Shown here one piece after another: positions 42,733-53,333 of a stretch of 64,000 bases of DNA. Numbering within the stretch: position 1 is the first letter of the stretch; every line of letters starts with the position of its first letter. Under the pieces are notes generated by a model. It saw nothing but the letters and a program-made list of their open reading frames with translations, was not told the origin of the DNA and did not search any database. The position numbers and the translations under genes are program-made. Origin of the DNA: Deinandra increscens subsp. villosa (taxonomy: Eukaryota > Streptophyta > Magnoliopsida > Asterales > Asteraceae); assembly GCA_039602395.1 (NCBI GenBank), contig JBCNJP010000006.1:11768952-11832951 (forward strand), read 5' to 3'.

Positions 42733-45326
42733 TGTGACATCCGAGAATTTCAAGGTTTACTTCCGTTAGACAATTTCCGTTAGTTACGTTATAAGTGTTA
42801 ACTTAGTAACTAATGCTTAACTAGGCCGAATACGTCCACGTCCTTTGGTTGATCACCGAACCCGCCCATATGTGCTATGTGTTCATTTACTGTTGTCATT
42901 ATGTGCAATGTGATTTAAACGCATGATTTAATATTATGAATAGCATGACAAATTGTAATTCCTTGATTATGTGAAAATTGCCTGAGTTGTGCAGCCAGCG
43001 AAACTACCGGGCGAAACTGTAGTGTCGCCCGGTAGCCAGCTAAACTAATCAGTTCAATGTGACCAGAGCCAGTTTCGCTTGGCCAGCGAAACTGCCAGCG
43101 AAACTAGCCCCTGATATAAATAATCTTAATAAACCCTAGTTCTCCTATTTGCCTCATTTACACCACAAACACACACATTCTTCTCTGGAAATCTGGTCAG
43201 CCGAAAACCATCAAGAGAAACCAAGATCTCGGCCCAAGACAACATCCATTCGATTCCCTGATCGAATCGTGAGTCCCAAAACCTTTCCTTTATGCCATTT
43301 TTATGTGTTTTCTATGTATTTCTTCATAAAGCATGCTTAAACCTTCATGATATCATTAGATCTTCTGTAGGAATGCTTAGGAATGCTAGATCTACCATAA
43401 AGTTGATAACTTTACGTGTAAAACTGATCCATGATAAAGATTTATGCTATTTTAGTCATTTTAGGGTTTTAAATGTATTTTGGAGATTTGAGGATCAAAA
43501 TGCATGTTTAAGGTGTTAAAGCTTACTGATTTATGTTGGTAAATGCCTATGTATGCTAAACAATGAATTGCATGTAAAATGGAAGCTGTTAGGTTGATTT
43601 TTAGGCTGATCCGTATGTTTTTCGCGACCAGCGAAACTGTCTTGTTCTCTGGGCGAAACTGTCCAGCGAAACTATGTATATCTTCATCCAGCGACACTAT
43701 GCAGCGAAACTGCAGTGTCGCCGGGTAAACCAACCAGACCAGCTCGAGCGAATCTACCGAGCGAAATTTCCTGAACGAAAGTTCAAACCAGTTTCGGGCG
43801 AAACTAGGCTAGCGAAACTGTGCCAACAGTTTCGAGCGAAACTAGCCTAGCGAAACTGTGTCATCGGGTATTGCCTAGCGAAAGTGCTGCCCGTGCACAC
43901 AGCGAAACTGACTAGCGAAACTGCTAGCGAAACTGAGACCAGAATCCAAACTTGTGAAATTTGCTTGAATGTTATGCCATGACTTACATGATTATGCCAT
44001 GATGATACATGCTTTGATTTCTGATATATATGAACCCTTGTTTATGATCAACCATCGGTGTCGTGTGTCTGTATGTCGAGTCATAGTTCCAACGTGCTAT
44101 GTTATGGGCCATAGTGACGTTAAGTAAAGATTAGACACAAAAACTAATACTTAAGACCTAAACGTGTTCATAGGTCTTCGTTAAGCAAACTTGGATATTA
44201 TAGCAAGTGTAGCAGTGCAACCCAAGGTGAGTGTCACTAACCCGATTACCGTGAATCCGTTTGGGTCACACCGAATAACTAAAAGTAAAACAATGCTGAC
44301 AAACTCGAGAGTGCTAGGCACCTCCCTGATAAACTTGAAAACTTGGAGTGCTCGGCACCCACTTGATGAACTTGAAGTGCTTTATGGGAAGCACTTGCGA
44401 ATTACCAAAACAACGATTTCTAAAACGAAACTGAAAACACTTTTGAGATTCATGAGAATCCAGTAAACCGTTTTAATATGGCTAGTGTAGGTTAAAGTCT
44501 AAACCACATGATATCACATGATTTCTAAGGATGCCTTGAAAACTTAAAAGTCCTCAACTAATTGTACCATTAATTGTAAAGCGAGGGGATGTTGGGTAGA
44601 TCTACTGGAGTTTGACAAACTCCGCCCCGTGGCACGGGGAGTGCACGGAGGTACAATGTCAGCCTATTTGACCGTGATCCCGAGAGGACACGGGGGAGGC
44701 AAAAACCGCGATGACGTAGGTCCGCAGTACTAGATGGCACGGCCACTACAATAAATTATAGTCAGCTTTGGTGCAAACTTCCTTAGTGCATGGAACAACG
44801 GATTAGCTACCCGCGATATCGGTTGAGCACTTTAACTTTACAAAACTAGTTCATACCCGATGACGTAGGTCACGGACAATTCCTTTATAAACTAAGACAT
44901 AACATTTAGCATTGCTTTTCACAAACGAATACTATGTAAGTATACCTTGATACAAATTATGATTATGAGACCGGGCCAATGCATGACAAGCCCACTGTGA
45001 ACTCACCAACCGTTAGGTTGACACTTGCGTGGTTTAAACTTTTGCAGATCGCTGAGGAGTATCCGGAGCGGGTTGGCATGGCACGTGAAGACAATTTTAT
45101 TTCTGTTAAACTTAATTGGGAATTTTAAACAAAGAATTTGTAAAGCACGTGGTTAGTGCTAAGACAATATTTATTCCGCTGCGTTTGTATTTGAGACTTT
45201 ACTTTATAACTGATTTTTGAACTAACTCTGATTCATTTAGTATTTGTAACTAATGGTTGTGGATCCTGGTCTAGCCGCACCCCTTAACGGTATAAACTCC
45301 GTTGGTGGTTATTTGGGGGTGTGACA
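42733..45326 (+). repeat. element G 3' LTR
   Basis: Near-identical to 34691-37283. Visible differences include ATCTCAGC versus ATCTCGGC, GATAAAAAT versus GATCAAAAT and single-base length changes in A runs (44142, 44705). Confidence 0.95.
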
Positions 45327-45331
45327 ATGTC

Positions 45332-45813
45332 AGTGATAACATGTTGCACGGGGGCATTCATTCAGTCGAGCGTCGGTTCCAGTGACTCATGGTAGTGGTT
45401 ATTGTGTAGGCCAACACATGTCATGTAAAGTATTAATTGTGGTCCATTATAAATTGTTTACACTTACATTTACATTACAAACCTGTGAACTCACCAACAT
45501 TATTGTTGACCGTTTAAGCATGTATTTCTCAGGTAACTAAGCAGCAGCATACATCAACATGCATTCAGGAGTCACCATGCTAGGGTGCATATATTGAGAC
45601 ATTCATTATCATGTTATGTCATTTTCTGGAAAAACATTTTCATTCCACTTAGCTTCCGCAATTATTAAGACTATTTAAATGTAATCGTTTTGTAGAACTT
45701 TTTATTTAAGTATGTCTTTCAAAACTTATATAGAGTCATTCAGTATAACTTGTGTGTTGATGATCCATGAAGTCATAACCCCGCGGGAAGGCCGCTGTGG
45801 ATGGGGTGTGACA
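45332..45813 (+). repeat. gypsy LTR remnant H, right part
   Basis: Continues H after the ATGTC duplication. It has the hairpin CAACA-TTAT-TGTTG (45495-45508) after GAACTCAC and ends GGGGTGTGACA, the same end as the G LTR. The internal part of its element is not in the window, so H is a solo LTR or fragment. Confidence 0.65.
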
Positions 45814-46049
45814 AAAACTGACTCAACTAATATACAAAATACAAAGGAAAATTAGATGTGTTTAGCACTATAATCATTTGCTTATAGGAATACGCGTATT
45901 CCTATTATCACCAAATTGTTAATTTACCAATAAAGGGTAAAATGGTCCTTTTAAACAAATAGAACCTAACTCTCCTTAACTTCCTCGTGTCCTTAGAACT
46001 ATAATCATTTTGAGTTCCCATATTCATTTAGCCTATTCGTTTCATTAGG
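45814..46049. other. short unassigned spacer
   Basis: AT-rich sequence between LTR remnants H and I. It contains an 18-base palindrome-like AGGAATACGCGTATTCCT at 45886-45903. No gene. Confidence 0.4.
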
Positions 46050-46908
46050 ATAATATCCAGGTTATTATCTCTCACGATTGGTTCTATCTCTTGTTTCCGA
46101 TCTACTCATCAGGTGAGTATTCACGAACCCCCTCTTTTAATACTGTTGGTTATGTCTATTCAATTCATATTATTATTTCTAATGGTGATTCATTCGAATG
46201 ATAATCTGAGTTGTGAGAAATCATACCTACATTATCTTTTTACTGTTTTGGGGTGTAACATGTATCTCTCTTTAAAATCGTTCCTCTAAAACGTAAATGC
46301 GATTATATGTTAATTAGATAAGTTCTATGTACGTTAAACTTATGTGGATTTTTGTGATTGATTGTGATCTACCTCGATATATCCAATGCGAAGCGTACTC
46401 ATTAACACACCGAGCCGGGGTTACAATAAAAGATGTATCTATTGGTTTGACCAGCCCACCCATTAAATTGGAGATTGGTTTCAAAAGGGTGATTGGAAGC
46501 CTAGTTGTCTAGGGTTTGATGAACTCACTTATTGAATTTGACTCATTATCTGTTCGACTATATATATGAAAATATCTCGTTTTACATATATCGTTGTTGC
46601 TAAAAATATATATATTATTTGAACCTGTGGTTACTCACCAACTACTTTTGTAGTTGACACTTGATCTAAAACATATTGCAGGAATCTATACTTGAGCCAT
46701 ATTATGATCACGCTAGGATTGCTAGACCTAGATTAAAGTCTTTAAATCAGTTTTGAAATGTATTCAACATGTTTATCTTTATTGTACGATATCTTTGATT
46801 GAGTAATGAAAAAGGGAATGTTTAAGTATTATAACTTATTTTAGTTGTCATGAGCATCTGGACAATCATTGCGCGCTGACATATTCCGCCATCGGTTGGG
46901 GTGTGATA
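46050..46908 (+). repeat. gypsy LTR remnant I
   Basis: Has CAGGTGAGTATTCACGA as in H, a TTTTGGGGTGTAACA stretch, the hairpin CAACTAC-TTTT-GTAGTTG (46639-46656) following TTACTCAC, and an end GGGGTGTGATA. The left end is not defined. It abuts truncated copia F directly. Confidence 0.55.
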
Positions 46909-49329
46909 AATATGGTCCTAAAGAGTTCACTTATGTGCATATTGTTCAACCAAATACTCAAGTTGATCATGTTGCTGCACCTAGGATCATGAAGAAGTTT
47001 GAAGACTATACTGACAAAGAGCATGCTCAATATAAGATTGACATCCATGATCTTGGTTGCATTAAGTTGGCTCTTTCTGATGACATTGGGTATCACTACC
47101 AGATGGGTTGGAAAAGCAATTTGCGGGAAATATGGCAACTAAGGAAAGAAAGTTGGATAAACTCAAGCAGTCCTTTGACACTTTTACTCAAACGTTTGAA
47201 GCTCATGATAACAGATTCTGCAGGACCATCACCGACATGACCTTGAAAAGGATTCGGCCTGAGATGTCAGCAATCAACAAGAAATTTCTACGGTCTATGC
47301 CACGGCCTTTCGCATTCTTTATGGCCTATGTTCTTGACTGTCAAGACCATGAAAAATCTGACTACTAGGCTACGATTGATCGAGTCAGAAGCTATGAAAT
47401 TCAAGTTGTGGAACAAGGAATCTCACTTATGGGAATTACATTATTTGCTATTCCAAATGTTGCACTTCTTGCTTTTACTAGCATAGATTCTCATGCTGCT
47501 TTTTCTGCTTACATGCCTGTTTCAACTCCTGTTCCCCAACAACCAACTGAAGCAACTGTCACTCAAATTGTTCAGCAATCTAGTATCTTTTCACCACTGC
47601 CAACACCACAAGTGGTGAACTTACCAAATTTAACTGAAGGTGATACTAATTTGTACAAGGCCCTCATGGCATGCTATTCTGCACAACTTTTAGGTAATTT
47701 CCTGAAAATGTATTTGATTCAAGAATCTTGATCAGATAGCTGATGATGACCTTAAGGAGATGGATGTTAAATGGCAATTGGGTATGGTAGCTGCACGGAT
47801 TAGGAAGTTTTCAAACGAACTGGAAGAGACGCATTCAAGAGTCATCCTAGTACGGCCATTGGTTTTGACAAGACGAAGTTTCAGTGCTACAACTATCAAG
47901 GTCTGGGCCACTTTGCTCATGAGTGTAAGCAGCGTAGAACTAATAACGCACCTAGAACCAGAAAAGAAGCATCTTCCCTTTATTAATCCTAGAAATCCCT
48001 GATTGCAACAACTCCAAAAGTGAATCCCTCAGCTGGAACCTCAAAGCCTGAAGCCCTTAAAGCCTTAGTGTCACTCGAGGATGGAAAGTACAGTTGGACT
48101 TCTCAAAGTCAATCACTGATTCAAAGCCCAACAAATTACGATTTGATAGTGAACTCAAAAGATCAAGATGTTGAAGAAACCACTGTCTTTTTGTTCCCAA
48201 TGAACTTCTGTCTCATGGCTGATATTCAAGAAATCAAAGAGTCAAAACCTCCCAAAGCTGCTGCCAAATCTGAACCTGATATGGAAAAGAAGAAAGTTGC
48301 ACTTCAGGTTGAGAAAATTCTACCTGAGGTAAAATCTAGCTTGTGTTCTCCTGAATGTATCAAGGCTGTTGCTAAGTATCGAATCCACAACCAATTTTTG
48401 GTTGAGGAAGCGATTAAGAACACTCAATTAATTGAGGCAATGCGGGTTAAGGAGAAATATTTTCTAATCATCATCAAATCGTTGCAAGACGATATTGAGT
48501 TGATGAAGTGCACTGAGATTAAACTTAAAGCTCAATCATCTGATCTTGTTGAAAAAATGAACAAACTTAGAATTAGTTACATTCAAGTTAAAGAAACACT
48601 TGATTTGATGAATCTGAACAAACCTAACTTGGATAATGTAGTTGGTAGAGAGATTTTTGCTAGGCTTAAATCTGGCTTAGGTTTAATTCGGGAAATTGAT
48701 GATAGTATGGCTGAAGGACCACTTAACCACAACTATTACTCATGTTCCTGAGCTTACTATAATCAAATCTAAGAGTCACGTTAGGTTTAAAGATGCAAGT
48801 TCAGTCCCTGATGCACAAACCATTGATAAGCTTGAAGGAATTTTGGATAACTATGAAAATGGATCCAACCTAGAGCCTACTAATGAGATCCTTCAACTCA
48901 CCGATGTTGATGACATATCATTGGGTTCTCTTGACATTATTCTTCCCGAATCAAGTGTCGTTAAAAATGTTGATGCTTAGTTTTCCAAACAAATGAATCA
49001 GATGATATCGGATGTCCGTTTACTTTTACTGAATTAGTGTCTTATGTTAAGAAACCTAAAAGTAAAACAAGACATCATGTTAAAAAGAAACTTATTTTTG
49101 AAAGGGCCACTCAACATGAGAACTCAACTGATGAACACTTCACTTTTGCTTTTCTTAATTTGACTCTGAAACATGGTAAGGAAGACTTGCATAAGCAAGC
49201 TGGTTTCACCGTTAAGATAACTCAAGTCAAAGCTAGTAAGAGCGATTCGAAAGTAGGTTTTACCGAAAAGGTAGCTTCAGTTCCAATTGCTCAGGTGGAA
49301 CCTCAACGAACAGAGGCCCCAAAAGTGGC
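46909..49329 (+). pseudogene. gag: element F Gag, first part
   Basis: The copia Gag domain is visible as KKFEDYTDKEHAQYKIDI, GCIKLALSDDI (46980-47090). Further blocks follow in shifting frames (47108, 47408, 47760, 48020, 49037). A zinc-knuckle remnant CYNYQGLGHFAHEC (about 47884-47925) has Tyr in place of the second Cys. Coiled coils run about 48220-48640. Several frame changes and stops (for example 47238, 47366, 47729, 48749 and 48978). Confidence 0.7.
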
Positions 49330-49741
49330 TGTTGGTACATGAACCTTGTGTGGTCATTACTGTTCGAATTGTCAAATCAAACTGAACTAAGTGACACACG
49401 AACTGGAGTCCGAAGTGATCCGAAGTCACAGTTCAGGTGCGTCCAAACTGGACACGAAGTGTAACACGGACTGATAGTTCAGGTTAGTTCGTGTAGGTTC
49501 GGATCAGTTCGGGTAAATCTCCAGTTCGGGCAGAATGATGAAGTATAAATAGCGTGTCCCTTAGTATTTTTGCTAAGTTTGTCTAGAGTCTATGTGGTTC
49601 TGTGTGTGAGAGGGGAGGTGTTGTCCAACCTCCCCCAGGCCTTAATCGATGTATAATCGTTCAGTTCTTGTAATCATTCGACATTGATTAATGACAAAAA
49701 TTCTATCTCTACCATAGATTCGATCCTATAACGTGTTTGTA
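49330..49741 (+). repeat. solo LTR J (Sirevirus-like)
   Basis: A 412 bp LTR starting TGTTGGTACATG and ending GTTTGTA, flanked by perfect GTGGC duplications (49325-49329 and 49742-49746). A TATAAATA lies at 49544-49551, with inverted GTTCGG and CCGAA words upstream. The Gag frame of F resumes after it. It was formed by recombination between the two LTRs of a former full element. Confidence 0.88.
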
Positions 49742-49746
49742 GTGGC

Positions 49747-50536
49747 TAATCCTACTATGCCCTCATCCAAGGCAAGCACTTCTAATGTGCCACCTGACAA
49801 ACCCAGTTAAGTAGGAGTGAAAGTAGCTGAAAATTAAGATCCGGCTCTTGCTTCTAAGCCAAAAAAGAAATATAATAGACGGAAGAAAAAGAGAGCCGCT
49901 GAGAAAGTTGGTGTACCATCTGAAAGGGGTGGAAGTACAACTCACACCGTTGCATCTACTGTGCCCACATCGATTCCTGCACCGGTTTCATCTGTTCCTA
50001 TTAAAGCTCAGGGTTGTACTTTATGTGAAAATCCACATCAAGATGAGAGTGTGTGTACTCAATCCAGGGATCTAAACTTCTTATGGATACCCTCAGAATT
50101 CACCAAAAACCAACAAGCTCCTAATCCTTATTATACTCATGGAATGATGTTACCACAATACACTCAACCATCACCTTAATATTTTGGTAACTATGGGGAA
50201 GATTACCTATCCTATTTGGATCAAAACAATCGTCTGCCTCATCAGTTCCAGAATGAGACTCATTACTCAAGTTTTCCTGATTTATCACTTGGGCTTAGTT
50301 TGAATGTTGAGAAATTGGGTGGAAGACCTGCTGAAAGATTTATAATTAATGCACGATCTTCGGTTCAGACTACTCAAACTTGGACTCCAAGACAAACTGC
50401 TCTAGAGCCTTCTGTCTTTCCTACTCCAGCTTTTACATCATCACAAGTTCCCATCACTACCGCAATTGTCACTAAGAAACCTTCTAGGAAGAAGAAGAAC
50501 TAGGGTTAATCAGGCATGTGTCCTACCTCGAACTAA
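49747..50536 (+). pseudogene. gag: element F Gag tail
   Basis: Basic Lys/Arg-rich segment (SKPKKKYNRRKKKRAAEK near 49860), then CTLCENPHQDESVC, a second zinc-binding-like segment (50013-50054), and a Ser/Pro/Gln-rich end. The last frame ends TSN and TAA at 50534-50536, comparable with the Gag ends of B and E. Confidence 0.6.
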
Positions 50537-50556
50537 TGTTTTCTTTAAATGTGCAG
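50537..50556 (+). promoter_or_regulatory. candidate 3' splice site between gag and pol of F
   Basis: TGTTTTCTTTAAATGTGCAG lies between the gag stop and the pol start: a pyrimidine-rich tract ending in AG at 50555-50556. Compare 14651-14666 and 55946-55966. Confidence 0.35.
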
Positions 50557-52267
50557 GGATAATCGAGGAGAGCTACCAATATTTGGTATATGGATAACAA
50601 TATGTTGTTCCAGGCACATGACAAGCAATAAGGACTTGCTGCATGATATTAAACCTATCGCGCATGGAGGTCAAGTTGCTTTGGGTGGAGATGTTTGTGG
50701 TGGAAAGATTATCAGGAATGGACTTCTCTCAAATGGAGATGTTACATTCGAAAAAGTAAACCTTGTATCTAAATCGAAGTTAAACCTGCTGAGCATGTCG
50801 TAAATCTGTGTCAACAACATGCCCATGTTTTTCAATGATAAGAAGTGTCTTATTTTGAAGTCTGGCTATACAATTCTCGAAGATAAATTTCTTTTGCGAG
50901 CTAAACGAAAGGGGGATATGTATGCTTTAAACATAAATTCTGCTAAACCCACTGGCACAGTTTCATACTTTCTGGCTAAGGCTTCTGAAGTGGACTCTAC
51001 TTTATGGCATGGGAGGATGGGACACGTTATCTTTCGTAACATGAACCGGTTGGTCAGAGGGAAACACGATCATGGACTACCCGAGAAGGAATTTATTCAA
51101 ATTGACAACTACGTGGCATGTCTGCAGGGAAAACGACACAACACTTCTCACCCACCGAAGTTGCTGAGAAAAATTGATACTATTCTTCAACAACTCCACC
51201 TGGATCTCTTTGGACCCGTGAATGTCACAATTTTAGGGGGAACTTCTTATTGTCTCGTCATAACTAATGACTTTTCTCGCTATTCTTGGGTATTCTTTCT
51301 AAAGGAGAAATTAGAGACTTCGGAGCTATTAAATACTTTTATCACTCGCATTAAAAACACAAGCAAGGAGCGGGTTTGAATCATCAAATCTGATAATGGT
51401 TCTGAATTCAAGAATAAAGTTTTCGAATCTTTCTGTGAATTGAAAGGCACCACTAGTCAGTTTAGTGCTCCGTACATTTCTCAATAGAACGGGATAGCTG
51501 AGCGGAAGAACAAAACTCTCATTGAGTGTGCCAGAACGATGCTTGCTGACTCAAATCTAAAACTGTCTTTTTGGGCTGAAGCGGTCAACACTACTTGTTA
51601 TGTTCTTAATAGAACTCTCAAAGTCAAACAAGCCAACAAGACATCATTCGAACTCTTTTCTAAGCAAAAACCTGTTTTAAAATATTTAAGACCATTCAGA
51701 TGTCCTTGTACAGTGTTAGTGCAGTCTGAGCTGTTAGCAAAGTTCGCCCCAAAGGTGGATGAATGCTATTTTGTTGGATACTCTGCAACATCTCTCGCGT
51801 TCAGAGTATACAATAGAAGAATGAACTGCGTTGAGGAGTTATGCAATGTTACTTTTAAAGAGCATACTTGAACGGATATGTTCCTTCTCAGAGTAGCATG
51901 TATGACTTAGAGACTTTTTCTTCTGTTTTTAATGCATCCGCGTCTGATGTTTCAGGTTCTATTCCTTTATAAGCAAAACAATCTGATAAAGAAGTGTACT
52001 TAGATACAAGTAATTTTACACCGATTACAAGCTCTATTTTGGATTCCATTTATTCGGTTGATCCTCTAGAGCTGTCTTGGTCAAATACTGCATCTACCTA
52101 TTTGGGTGGAACTGGATCCAGTCCTTCTTCTTCAACTTTAGGAACATCTACCTTTCAGAAATATGACCTTGTTATAGAAGAAATTGTGCAACCTAGTGTT
52201 GAAGAAAAGGCAACTACAGCAGAGCCAAATGTGTCTGAAGATCAATGTAGGGAGGAATTCATAGTTT
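50557..52267 (+). pseudogene. pol: element F Pol fragment: protease remnant and integrase
   Basis: Protease has CCSRHMTSNKDLL but the DSG part is lost to a frame change (about 50595). GAG-pre-integrase is LWHGRMGHVIFRNMN. Integrase has LHLDLFGP, KSDNGSEF and a stop right before NGIAERKNK at 51485-51487. It continues through FWAEAVNTTCYVLNR and DECYFVGYSA. Further stops lie at 51377-51379 and 51869-51871. The tail to 52267 is a Ser-rich linker with no RT. Confidence 0.8.
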
Positions 52268-52280
52268 TGTTTAGTCTACT

Positions 52281-52670
52281 TGTTTAGATTAGTTTCATTT
52301 GTAATCTTGTCTTTAGGGTTGTTAGCGAAACTACCGAGCAAAACTGTTGTTTCGCTCGGCGAAACTACCAGCGAAACTGTCTACTGATGTGTATAAATTG
52401 TCGCCTTTGTGCACCATTTTGTAACTTTTGCAACATTCTCAACCCTAATACAGAAATCTAAATATTTGGTAAGTTTGGTGACGGCTAGGAGCTTTCCATA
52501 TCATCTTTGTAGCTTTTTGTTCATCTCTTATCATTCTTTTGGTTGATGTTGTGATTGTTCAATACTAGAAACCCATTTTAGCTATTGGAAATCATTATCT
52601 ATTGTTGTTTGATTGGTTTTCTTCTCAAAACACCTTCATTAGCACTGATTAAGATCAGTGAGGACCAACA
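52281..52670 (+). repeat. element E 5' LTR
   Basis: Ends GAGGACCAACA at 52670. The start is uncertain among TG positions 52268, 52281 and 52320; a start at 52320 would put the TATAAATT (52392-52399) only 70 bp in, which is short for this family. Contains three GCGAAACT words and the inverted TTTCGCTCGG. Confidence 0.7.
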
Positions 52671-52673
52671 ATA

Positions 52674-52685
52674 TGGTATCAGAGC
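52674..52685 (+). other. primer binding site of element E
   Basis: TGGTATCAGAGC three bases after the LTR; initiator tRNA-Met type. Confidence 0.9.
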
Positions 52686-52894
52686 CTTTGTGCTCTTGAT
52701 TTTTGGTGTTTTTGAGTGTTTTTGGTAAAACTTTTGAAAATCTATTTGAATCTGAAATCTGATTGTTTTGGACTGAAAATTGGTTGTATATTGTGCGTTT
52801 TGATGTCCTGAAGCATATGCAATCAACTGATCATTACTCAATAGTGATTTGGGTTGATTTTTGATCATTTCTTCTTCAAAAAGAGGGTTTTCTG

Positions 52895-53280
52895 TTCTGG
52901 GCGAAACTGCTGATTATTCAGCGAAACTGTTCCTTCAGACAGCGAAACTATCAAGCGAATTTGTATTTTCTCTGCGAAACTACAGAGCGAAACTATTCTT
53001 TCGCCCTAAATCCGAGAAGCGAAACTATTGATATTTTTTGAACGAAAGTTCAAACCAGTTTCCAGCGAATCTAGCTAGCGAAACTGTGTGTCATCGGGTA
53101 TTTCCGAGCGAAAGTGCTGCCCGTGCATACAGCGAAACTAGTTGGCAAAATTGCTGAATTGGTTCAGTTTTCCCAAGCGAAACTGCTGGCGAAATTATAA
53201 GTTCCAGCGAAATTATTCATCTGATCAGGATTTCCGAGCGAAATTGCTGGCGAAACTAATTCTCCCAGCGAAACTAACCA
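52895..53280. repeat. AGCGAAACTG word array in the gag leader of E
   Basis: At least eleven exact GCGAAACT words plus variants in 385 bp. It includes the segment 53040-53140 shared with the LTR of Ty3 element G. Confidence 0.9.
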
Positions 53281-53333
53281 AATTGTCTTGTTCTTTGTTT
53301 GTTTGTGTCTTTCTTATTTCAGGCTGATTTGTG

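Larger units (their letters stand above)
34691..45326 (+). mobile_element. element G: Tekay-type Ty3/gypsy chromovirus, young
   Basis: LTRs of 2593 and 2594 bp with about eight visible differences (roughly 0.3%). The target duplication ATGTC is perfect at 34686-34690 and 45327-45331. The tRNA-iMet primer site is at 37287-37298. The order gag, protease, RT, RNase H, integrase, chromodomain and the long LTRs identify the Tekay (Del) clade. Gag and Pol carry several frame breaks although the LTRs are almost identical. Confidence 0.93.
46909..52267 (+). mobile_element. element F: degraded Sirevirus-like Ty1/copia, truncated at both ends
   Basis: Starts inside Gag at the border with LTR I and ends before RT where element E begins. 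It contains gag, solo LTR J, the Gag tail, a protease remnant, GAG-pre-integrase and integrase, with many stops and frame changes. No LTR of its own is visible. Confidence 0.75.

Noticed and set aside
34338..45818. Remnant H as a short solo LTR with AAAAC target duplication starting at 34338
   Set aside because: AAAAC occurs on both sides, but TGTTTTAGGG does not resemble the TGTGAC starts of related LTRs, and a seven-base match is likely by chance.
52895..53280. CRISPR-like look of the AGCGAAACTG arrays
   Set aside because: Copies are 8-10 bp, irregularly spaced, on both strands, inside a plant retroelement; no repeat-spacer regularity.
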